Both the position numbers and the translations under genes were made by a program. A stretch of 41,957 bases of DNA from Firmicutes bacterium CAG:238 (GTDB lineage Bacteria > Bacillota > Clostridia > Peptostreptococcales > Anaerovoracaceae). The notes under the pieces were generated by a model. It made no database searches and had not been told where the DNA came from. It was given only the letters and a program-made list of their open reading frames with translations. Each line of letters begins with the position of its first letter. Positions within the stretch are counted from its first letter, which is position 1. This document shows, piece after piece, positions 24,253 to 31,137 of the stretch. The stretch lies in assembly GCA_000435615.1 (NCBI GenBank), contig FR882006.1, positions 1 to 41,957 on the forward strand, written 5' to 3'.

Positions 24253-25374
24253 CTAGTTTTCTTTTAAAAATTCCGCGAATTTTTCCAGTCCCTGCGCCAG
24301 CAGCTTGGAGTCGAACGCGTAACCGATTCGTACGCAGCCCTCCATCTCGAAACAGGAACCCGGCGTAAACAGCAGTCCCTTTTCACGGATCAGACGCACG
24401 CACAGGTCGTAGGACGGAATGTCCTTATCGTAATATACCAACGCGGTCGTGCCTGCTACCGGCTTCACATAGTGGACGCCCTCGGTGTCCTGTACCCACT
24501 TGTCGAGGATCTCGCGGTTCTTCAAAAGGATCGCGCGGTTCCGTTCAAAGATCTTTTCCTTATGCGCAAGCGCCAATCCTGCCAGCATATCATCCAGCAC
24601 ACCGCAGCTGATCGTATCGTAGTCTCTGCGCTCGTGGATCTGGTGAATCACATCCATATCACGAGTCGCGATCCAGCCCATACGCAGTCCGGCCAGAGAA
24701 AAGATTTTCGACATGCTGCCAACTGAGATGCCTTTTTCATAAAGATCGACAATCGAATGCATATAGCTGCCATCCTCGGAAATGCCTCTGTAAACCTCGT
24801 CACAGAGGATATACGCATCCACGCTTCTGGCGATCTCGATCATCGCTTCCATCTCCGCTTTTGGAATCCAGGAACCGGTCGGATTGTCCGGATTGTTAAG
24901 CGTGATCATCTTGGTGTTTTCGTCTACAAGAGACTTCAGCTCCTCGATGTCCGGCAGGAAATTGTTCTCCGGCCGCAGCTGCAGAATCCGCACCTCCGCG
25001 CCGATGGATTCCGGGATCGAATAATGTTGCTGGTAGGTCGGCATCACGCAGACCATATTGTCCTTTGCTTCAATCAGCGTCGTGATGACCTGATTGTTCG
25101 CGCCGATCGCGCCGTGTGTCGGTACCACGTTCTCCGGTTTCAGAGCTTCATAAAGTCCGGCAACACCTTCCAGATACTGGGGTGAGCCGAAGATATGACT
25201 GTAAGTCAGGCGTGTATTCTTTAAGCCCTTTAGGAATGTATCCGGTTCCTCGCCGCACAGGCTCAAAAGTTCCCCGACAGTCAGCGAGTCGATACAGGTC
25301 TCTCCCAGATTGTATACCGCGTCATCCTCAAATTCATTCATCCAACGTTCCACTTTAAAAGTTTTGATTTTCAT
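24253..25374 (-). CDS. Class I/II PLP-dependent aminotransferase
   Basis: This 373-residue enzyme is full length. It has the small-domain start MKIKTFKVERWMNEFE, THGAIGANNQVITTLIEA (about 86-103), substrate/PLP motif NNPDNPTG (160-167), Asp192 (LCDEVYRG), the Schiff-base Lys223 (SMSKIFSLAGLRMGW) and a C-terminal CVRIGYAFDSKLL. The substrate cannot be told. It lies 43 nt after the ornithine cyclodeaminase-type gene and before a truncated paralogue, which suggests amino-acid catabolism or synthesis under the adjacent PucR-type regulator. Codon use is more GC-rich than the flanking cyclodeaminase gene. Confidence 0.88.
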   Translation of the reverse strand: MKIKTFKVERWMNEFEDDAVYNLGETCIDSLTVGELLSLCGEEPDTFLKGLKNTRLTYSHIFGSPQYLEGVAGLYEALKPENVVPTHGAIGANNQVITTLIEAKDNMVCVMPTYQQHYSIPESIGAEVRILQLRPENNFLPDIEELKSLVDENTKMITLNNPDNPTGSWIPKAEMEAMIEIARSVDAYILCDEVYRGISEDGSYMHSIVDLYEKGISVGSMSKIFSLAGLRMGWIATRDMDVIHQIHERRDYDTISCGVLDDMLAGLALAHKEKIFERNRAILLKNREILDKWVQDTEGVHYVKPVAGTTALVYYDKDIPSYDLCVRLIREKGLLFTPGSCFEMEGCVRIGYAFDSKLLAQGLEKFAEFLKEN

Positions 25375-25417
25375 TTTTTAAACCGCCTTTCTCACTGTAT
25401 TTTCCAGTTTCCAATTA

Positions 25418-26434
25418 TTATAATTCAATACACTGCCCGATTTTTTTCGTTTCAGCTTCCTGCAGTGCAAGCATGCCGGTGAGCAAATCCAGCAGAGCTG
25501 TTCCGGTTGCGTCGAATACCGTAATTTGCTCCTCGCTTTCCCGTCCGATTGCTTTTCCGGTCAAGATGTCTCCGATTTCTCCTGCGATGTCTTCTTTTTT
25601 CAAAATGCCTTGCGCCACAGGTATTTCAATTTCTCCGACATTGATGCATTGCGGAATATCATCTGCAAAGACTCTTGCACACGCAAAAATTTCGGGGTCA
25701 ATTTCCTCTTTTCCGCTCATATCCGCACCGATACAGCTGAAATGCGTGCCCGGCTGTACCCATTCTTTCTTTACAATCGGAATTCTTGACGGGGTCACAG
25801 TAATAATAATGTCGCTCATGCCAACAGCTTCTTCAATGTCCTTAACCGCAGTAAACTTTGCAGTCACCTTTTCCATACCGAAATTTTTATGTAATTTCTC
25901 TTCAATCTGAGCGGTAAATTTTTCTGCAAGAGCGTAATCAACACCGTCGTAAATCATCACTTCCTCAAGCTGCGGGAAACATTGCAGAGTTGCTGCAACC
26001 TGAAATTCGGCAATATGTCCGGCTCCGACAACCAAAAGCTTTTTGGAATTCTTTCTTGCCAAAAGCTTGGCTCCGATTGCTCCGGCAGCTCCCGTACGCA
26101 TTCCTGTAATATGCGAGCCATCCAAAATACCGATCGGTGCACCGGTACCGGCATCAAAAATCATTACGGTTCCGATTAATGCAGGCAGGTTTTTCTTGAC
26201 ATTATCCCCAAACCAGGAAACAAGTTTCAGCCCAAAAATATTGCTGCTTTTGAGCCATCCGGATTTAATGTCCATGTCCGCCGCGCCGGGCTGAAATTCA
26301 TGAAAAACCAGCGGAAATACCTCTGTGTCTCCTGCCGACTTTGCGCGATACACCTCTTCAACAGTTTTAATAACTTCTTTCATGTCCAACACTTTTTTTG
26401 TGTCTTCTTGATTTAAAACCTTTACTTGAAACAT
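25418..26434 (-). CDS. Ornithine cyclodeaminase / mu-crystallin family protein
   Basis: This 338-residue protein shows the family features: substrate-side GLKLVSWFGDN-like segment with SGWLKSSNIFG, the hinge ILDGSHITGMRTGAAGAIGA, the NAD-binding VVGAGHIAEFQ near residue 137, and DIIITVTPSR with GADMSGKEEID. Members convert ornithine to proline, or act as alanine, ketimine or other imine dehydrogenases; the exact reaction is open. I start at the ATG at 26434 with AAGGAGGA just upstream; the longer frame to 26485 has no such site. It is first in a unit with two aminotransferase genes, divergent from a PucR-type regulator. Confidence 0.88.
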   Translation of the reverse strand: MFQVKVLNQEDTKKVLDMKEVIKTVEEVYRAKSAGDTEVFPLVFHEFQPGAADMDIKSGWLKSSNIFGLKLVSWFGDNVKKNLPALIGTVMIFDAGTGAPIGILDGSHITGMRTGAAGAIGAKLLARKNSKKLLVVGAGHIAEFQVAATLQCFPQLEEVMIYDGVDYALAEKFTAQIEEKLHKNFGMEKVTAKFTAVKDIEEAVGMSDIIITVTPSRIPIVKKEWVQPGTHFSCIGADMSGKEEIDPEIFACARVFADDIPQCINVGEIEIPVAQGILKKEDIAGEIGDILTGKAIGRESEEQITVFDATGTALLDLLTGMLALQEAETKKIGQCIEL

Positions 26435-26578
26435 ACAAATCCTCCTTATCCTATTATGAAGCGTTGATTGACTTTCTGTCTCCATTTTACTTTCCTTTTT
26501 CTCGGCATTTTTTGTAAATTTGAAAAAAATCGCACCTATTTTTTGTATTTTTCTAAATCGTTCTCGCGCATTCTGTGT

Positions 26579-26584
26579 TACAAT
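26579..26584 (+). promoter_or_regulatory. Extended -10 promoter of the first PucR-type gene
   Basis: TACAAT (26579-26584) is preceded by TGT (TGTTACAAT), with no convincing -35. The 170-bp divergent gap with the cyclodeaminase gene is AT-rich and would be the place for regulator binding. Confidence 0.4.
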
Positions 26585-26604
26585 AAGGACAAGGAGGTGC
26601 TTTT

Positions 26605-27765
26605 ATGGCTCTAACGATTAAAGATATTCTTCAGCTTCACAGCTTAAAGAACATGGAAGTTATTTCGGGATATCAGGGACTTCTTCATTATGTCTCGTCA
26701 GCCGGAATCGCAGATTATGAGTTCTGTGCCGACCTTGATTATCCACGGGAAAATGCTTTTGAAAAAGGAAGTTTCGTCCTTTCCAGCCTTTTATTTGCAA
26801 AAGAAAAGCCCGCACTTATTTTGCCGGCAGTTAAGCAGCTTTTTGAGGCGGGTGTATCTGCGCTTGCGTATAAGACAGTTATTTTTCAGGATTTACCGGA
26901 GGAAGTGATTTCCTTTTCCAACGAAAACGATTTTCCAATCTTTCGCTTCGGAACCGATGTGTATTTTGAAAATATAATATTTGAAATTACGGATGCCATT
27001 CGTTTAGATGATACAAATCTTCTGACAGAAATAAACATCAAAAGAATGATTGATAATGATTTTTCAAAATCTCAGGTTTATTTTTTCAGCAAAAACATTT
27101 CACTCAGCTTTAAAGAATATTCCATGGGGGTTTATATCAAAAGTTCCGCTGACAGCTTTCGTTTGAACCTGGATCGCTATTATAAGAATTTCTATTTAAA
27201 TCGGAATTTAAATGATAAGGCACTGCTTTGCAAATATGAAGATGGTTTGTTTGCCATCCTCACATCTCATCAAAATAATGTCAAATCGTTTCAAATTATT
27301 TTATCGGATTTACTGAATTTTCTGGCACTCAATGCGAATGAAATTTTTGTAAACTGCAGCAATATTCATCGTTCATATGAATCTCTCGATTTATGCTTTC
27401 GAGAAAGTTATCATACACATACTGCCTCACTTGCAGAAAATCGGAATTTTTCTTCATACTCGGCAATCGGAATATATCAGTATTTGATTCCGCTGCAAAA
27501 CGAGCAAATCATGCAAAGCTATATGGATTCTCTGATTAAACCGCTTCTGAGCAAGCCCGAATATTTTGAAACCGTCAAGCAGCTTGTTCTTCATGGCGGA
27601 GATGCCTTGCAGACAGCGGATTGTTTTGACTGTCATCAAAACACAATCCGATACCGCATGAATAAAATTAAAGCCCTGCTTGGTCTCGAATCGGAAACCG
27701 AGCAGGACTTCTATGCTATACTTGCCTCCGCAATGCGGCTGTACTTATTAAAGAGTTTAAAATAG
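26605..27765 (+). CDS. PucR family transcriptional regulator
   Basis: This 386-residue regulator has an N-terminal PucR-type sensor domain (about 5-125: MALTIKDILQLHSLKNMEVI, with LSSLLFAKEKPALILPAVKQ) and a C-terminal helix-turn-helix in which CHQNTIRYRMNKIKALLGLE is diagnostic of the PucR/CdaR group. AAGGAGGTG stands 6 nt before the ATG. Such regulators usually control neighbouring catabolic or transport genes in response to a small molecule, so the divergent cyclodeaminase-aminotransferase unit is the likely target. A second regulator of the same type is at 40,640. Confidence 0.88.
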   Translation: MALTIKDILQLHSLKNMEVISGYQGLLHYVSSAGIADYEFCADLDYPRENAFEKGSFVLSSLLFAKEKPALILPAVKQLFEAGVSALAYKTVIFQDLPEEVISFSNENDFPIFRFGTDVYFENIIFEITDAIRLDDTNLLTEINIKRMIDNDFSKSQVYFFSKNISLSFKEYSMGVYIKSSADSFRLNLDRYYKNFYLNRNLNDKALLCKYEDGLFAILTSHQNNVKSFQIILSDLLNFLALNANEIFVNCSNIHRSYESLDLCFRESYHTHTASLAENRNFSSYSAIGIYQYLIPLQNEQIMQSYMDSLIKPLLSKPEYFETVKQLVLHGGDALQTADCFDCHQNTIRYRMNKIKALLGLESETEQDFYAILASAMRLYLLKSLK

Positions 27766-27861
27766 AAAAATGGCGGCATTGTGCACCACCTCACGCTTTT
27801 ACATATGTATTTTGCTTATATCTTTCGCAAAATTCATATTTATAATACATTTTTTTATAAA

Positions 27862-28395
27862 TTATGTCAACAATGACTTCTCGAGGCACACGAGATGCAC
27901 CCCTGCGATTCCGTTAAATTCGCAGTCCACAACGCCGATTTCTTTATAGCCTAAACGCGCATAAAGCCTGCGCGCCGCCGCGTTTTTCTCATTCGTGTCC
28001 ATACGCAGGTACGGGCAGCCCTGCTCTAAGGCATATTTTTCATAAAAGTCCACAAACGCGCTTCCGTATCCGCGTCCGCCGCTCTTCGGCTCAACTACAA
28101 GCGTATGCAGCACCATAATCTGATCTTCCGGGGCATCGCTGTATTCCCAATCCGCATTCGCGTACTCCGGCACCTGCACGCGGTTAATTCTTGCCGCCGC
28201 CTGCACCACGCCTTCATCTTCCAGCACAAACAGTTCATCTGCGCGCAAGGCTTCTTCTGCAGTTGCCGCTGTAGGGTAAATTCCGCGCACCCAGCCGATG
28301 ACCGTTCTACCGCTCTCCTCTTCTGTAAGAATATGGTCGTAAATCTGTGCAATCTGCGAGATGTCATCTTTTGTTCCTTTTCTGAATATATACAT
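27862..28395 (-). CDS. GNAT family N-acetyltransferase
   Basis: This 177-residue protein carries a GNAT fold: N-terminal YIFRKGTKDDISQIAQIYDH, the core VLHTLVVEPKSGGRGYGSAF with the acetyl-CoA loop (RGYGSA), and LRMDTNEKNAAARRLYARLG followed by GYKEIGV. Substrate is unknown. It starts 41 nt after the HTH gene of the DUF3990 pair in the same orientation and may be a third gene of that unit. Its base composition is more GC-rich than the nearby PucR gene. Confidence 0.88.
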   Translation of the reverse strand: MYIFRKGTKDDISQIAQIYDHILTEEESGRTVIGWVRGIYPTAATAEEALRADELFVLEDEGVVQAAARINRVQVPEYANADWEYSDAPEDQIMVLHTLVVEPKSGGRGYGSAFVDFYEKYALEQGCPYLRMDTNEKNAAARRLYARLGYKEIGVVDCEFNGIAGVHLVCLEKSLLT

Positions 28396-28436
28396 GATTT
28401 TCCTCGCTTTCTGTTGATATATTTTTTTCTGATGTC

Positions 28437-29090
28437 TTAAATACTATATTCTATTAAATTCTCCATGCGGCATCCGAGCACTTGCGACAGCCTATGAACA
28501 GTCTCAAATTTTGCTTTGTTGATGTCCTTATTGCGTTGCTCGTACATTTGTATAGAGCGCAATGTTATGCCGGAAACCTCGGCAAGCTGTTTTTGGCTGT
28601 AGCCTGCAAGTTTTCGGTAAAACTGCAGACGGGTCGGTTCGTTCTCCTGTTTTTTTGAAATAATTTCGTCCAAAGCAGTCACAAATTTTGATTCCGGTGC
28701 CTCATGCAAAGGATGATACATCTCTATAATCTCCGCAATCGAAATATATCGGTAAATATTTGAAAACGGCCGTCCGGACTGCCACTGATAGTATGCAAGC
28801 GTCCATCCGGCCCAGTATTCCGCGCCTTTATAAACGCTTGCGTTTATGAAAGGCATCTCGCCTATTGTTCCTGTTCTCTCCAGTACACACCGCGCCATTT
28901 CCGCTCCGGAAAGCCCTGCCATAAATACGGGATTTCCGTTTCCGAATGCGTCTGCCACACCGCTGGCGAGAAACCTCTGAAAAAAATCATCCGGCTCCAA
29001 AGCAAGTTCACAAACGGCATACTCCAACGCATCCCCCAGATTTTCCATTGCCATCGGAAGATAAAATTCATCGTAAGCGCAAGTCTTCAT
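28437..29090 (-). CDS. HTH (XRE-like) protein, candidate antitoxin of the DUF3990 pair
   Basis: This 217-residue protein has a C-terminal XRE-type helix-turn-helix (about 150-217: RLQFYRKLAGYSQKQLAEVS, GITLRSIQMYEQRNKDINKA, then LSQVLGCRMENLIEY). The N-terminal 145 residues are acidic, aromatic-rich and of no family I can name (for example KGAEYWAGWTLAYYQWQSGR). Its start lies 23 nt inside the end of the DUF3990 gene, so the two are translationally coupled. Together with the palindrome in the upstream promoter this points to an autoregulating antitoxin; that role is inferred. Confidence 0.75.
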   Translation of the reverse strand: MKTCAYDEFYLPMAMENLGDALEYAVCELALEPDDFFQRFLASGVADAFGNGNPVFMAGLSGAEMARCVLERTGTIGEMPFINASVYKGAEYWAGWTLAYYQWQSGRPFSNIYRYISIAEIIEMYHPLHEAPESKFVTALDEIISKKQENEPTRLQFYRKLAGYSQKQLAEVSGITLRSIQMYEQRNKDINKAKFETVHRLSQVLGCRMENLIEYSI

Positions 29091-29748
29091 TTTTCATGCC
29101 CTCCCTTAAGATGTCAATCATATACAGGCCCTCTTTGGCATCACCTTTAATAATTTCTCTAAAATCTTTTTCCGCGTTTCGGGCTCGCTGCTCTCTTTTC
29201 GCAAAATATACCGTTCCGTCTGCAAATTCTTTTCCTGCAAATTTCAAGTTCTGAAAAGCTTTTTCGGTCTTTAGGACAACCTGCTCTCCGAGTTTTCCTA
29301 ATCGCATCGCTTCCCGCAGCTGTGTAGCCGTAATCGTATTGTTGACAAAAGCCCTTGCAAATGCGAAATAAGAGTCGTCTGCCCGGTATCCCCGAATAAT
29401 GTCATAAGACATGAGGTCAACGCCAAATTCACGGATGATATATTCCTTTCCCTCGATTCCAAGCGGTGTCGATGCACGAAAGTCACGGTTCATCGCCAAG
29501 ACCGCCAGCCAGTTTAAGACATGATATCTGTCTTCGGAAAGGTTAAGAACTTTCATATCCGTACTGTCCAGTTTATAGCAATTTGCATAGCCGTCTTGTC
29601 CGGGCATTGCACAAGCCCACTCCTTTGCCATTTCCATGCTTTCGGTGCAGTAGAATCCTCGACCGTAGTCATTATGCTCTTTTCCCTTCTCCAAATCAGG
29701 ATGCTCAATAATCATCGGGGAGCCATGCCACAATATCATTTTGCTCAA
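29068..29748 (-). CDS. DUF3990 protein, ADP-ribosyltransferase-like candidate toxin
   Basis: This 226-residue protein fits DUF3990: an N-terminal WHGSP motif (His8), DYGRGFYCTES (28-37) with Tyr33, a conserved DIIRGYRADDSYFAFARAF region (116-134), and GEQVVLKTEKAF (154-165) with a possible catalytic Glu. This His-Tyr-Glu arrangement resembles ADP-ribosyltransferases. The start is TTG (29746-29748): AAAGGAGG is 7 nt upstream, while the ATG three codons on would be too far. It is first in a unit with the HTH gene. Toxin activity and target are inferences from family type and gene order. Confidence 0.72.
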   Translation of the reverse strand: MSKMILWHGSPMIIEHPDLEKGKEHNDYGRGFYCTESMEMAKEWACAMPGQDGYANCYKLDSTDMKVLNLSEDRYHVLNWLAVLAMNRDFRASTPLGIEGKEYIIREFGVDLMSYDIIRGYRADDSYFAFARAFVNNTITATQLREAMRLGKLGEQVVLKTEKAFQNLKFAGKEFADGTVYFAKREQRARNAEKDFREIIKGDAKEGLYMIDILREGMKNEDLRLR

Positions 29749-29771
29749 AATAAAGCCTCCTTTACAAGATT

Positions 29772-29800
29772 ATTATATCACTATAGTGATACTTTGTAAA
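29772..29800 (-). promoter_or_regulatory. Promoter of the DUF3990-HTH unit with perfect palindrome operator
   Basis: On the minus strand TTTACA (29795-29800), exactly 17 nt, TATAAT (29772-29777). The palindrome TATCACTA/TAGTGATA (29776-29791, 8+8 bp, no gap) fills most of the spacer and touches the -10. A dimeric HTH protein bound here would block RNA polymerase. Confidence 0.75.
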
Positions 29801-29967
29801 GCAAATCTATAAAGGAAAATCTCGCAAATCTATTCGCCGAAATGCTTCTTGACTTTATTGGATACATTCTTTTTTCAGATTTATTGCTTGATTTAGAGTA
29901 GAAAAGCTTTCCGTTGAATGCAAATGTCCGATTACGAACAAAGAGGAACTGGCGGTTGCCTATACTT

Positions 29968-29998
29968 AAAAAGATGGTGTAAAACGCACCATCTTTTT
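29968..29998. terminator. Bidirectional terminator after the aldo/keto reductase operon
   Basis: AAAAAGATGGTG (29968-29979), a 7-nt loop and CACCATCTTTTT (29987-29998) form a perfect 12-bp stem. The 219-nt gap from 29,749 to 29,967 otherwise holds the palindromic promoter and AT-rich sequence. A short frame ending at about 29,966 (tail CPITNKEELAVAYT) looks like a coding relic but has no start. Confidence 0.9.
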
Positions 29999-30022
29999 CT
30001 GTTGATTTTACATTATGCAGTT

Positions 30023-31117
30023 TTATGCTTCTTTGAGCTTAGCCGAAAGTTTTTCCAAATATCCCGGTATATCAATCTGCTGTGGGCAGACCTCCTTACA
30101 GGAACCGCATGCGATGCAGTCCCAAGGCTTTTTGCCCTTCTCCACACCGCCGATTGCCATGCTCGTATACCATGCCAGGCCTTCCGGGTTAAATGTAATC
30201 TGATTATATTGATTCAGTATGTACGGAATATCAATGCCTTTCGGGCAGTAGGTCGTGCAGTAACGGCAGGCGGTGCAAGGTACGCCGCTTGTCATTTTTT
30301 TCGCCTTTTCATAAAGCACTTCTTTTTCATCTTCGCCCATCGGCTCGCTTGTTTCAAAAATCTTGATATTTTCTTCAAGTTGCTTCAGATTCGACATGCC
30401 TGACAGAATCGTTACGATTCCCGGAATCGACTGCAGATAGCGGAAGCACTTTTCCGCGCTGCCTGCAGGCTCAACCAGCGTTCCGCCTCTGAGCGGTTCC
30501 ATAACGATAATCGGGATGTTCTTTTCGTTCAGGATTCTGACTTTCTCCTTCGCCTCTTGGAAATCCCAGTCAAGCCAGTTGAGCTGAATCTGACAAAATT
30601 CAATCACATCGCCGTATGCGTCAAGGAAGCGCTTGAAGCACTCAATGCCGGAATGGTCGGAAAATCCCAAATGTTTGATTCTGCCTGCTTCGCGTTCCGA
30701 CACCAAATACTCCTTCACTCCAAATTCCGGATTCAGATAATTTTCGATATTGTATTCGCACACATTGTGGAACAGATAAAAGTCAAAATACTCCGTCTGC
30801 AGCTTTTCGAGCTGTTTTGCGAAGATTTCCTTAACTTTCGGGAAGTTATTGCGGTCATAGCCCGGGAACTTCGTTGTCAAATGGAAGCTCTCGCGTGGAT
30901 AACGGCTGAGGGCTTTGCCGACAACGATTTCGGAATTTCCTTCGTGGTAGCCCCATGCGGTATCAAAATAGTTGATACCGTGCTTATACGCATAGTCGAA
31001 CATTTCAAGTGCTTTTTCCTCGTCAATGTCTTTATCGACGCCGTTGATAACCGGAAGCCGCATGGTTCCGAATCCGAGCTGAGAAATTTTTTCGCCTTTA
31101 AAATCCGTATAAATCAT
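30023..31117 (-). CDS. Aldo/keto reductase with C-terminal 4Fe-4S ferredoxin domain
   Basis: This 364-residue protein has an aldo/keto reductase barrel (about 1-270) with the catalytic tetrad region INYFDTAWGYHEGNSE, LTTKFPG and DFYLFHNV. It is followed by two cysteine clusters, CTACRYCTTYCPKGIDIP and CIACGSCKEVCPQQIDIP, each fit for a [4Fe-4S] centre. Such fusions are typical of clostridia and probably link NAD(P)H or flavin-independent reduction to ferredoxin. I start at the ATG at 31117 with GGAGGATAC upstream; the longer frame overlaps the phosphoketolase gene. It is last in the CobW-CobW-phosphoketolase operon, 20 nt after xfp. Confidence 0.9.
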   Translation of the reverse strand: MIYTDFKGEKISQLGFGTMRLPVINGVDKDIDEEKALEMFDYAYKHGINYFDTAWGYHEGNSEIVVGKALSRYPRESFHLTTKFPGYDRNNFPKVKEIFAKQLEKLQTEYFDFYLFHNVCEYNIENYLNPEFGVKEYLVSEREAGRIKHLGFSDHSGIECFKRFLDAYGDVIEFCQIQLNWLDWDFQEAKEKVRILNEKNIPIIVMEPLRGGTLVEPAGSAEKCFRYLQSIPGIVTILSGMSNLKQLEENIKIFETSEPMGEDEKEVLYEKAKKMTSGVPCTACRYCTTYCPKGIDIPYILNQYNQITFNPEGLAWYTSMAIGGVEKGKKPWDCIACGSCKEVCPQQIDIPGYLEKLSAKLKEA

Positions 31118-31137
31118 CGCGTATCCTCCGTTTTCTC

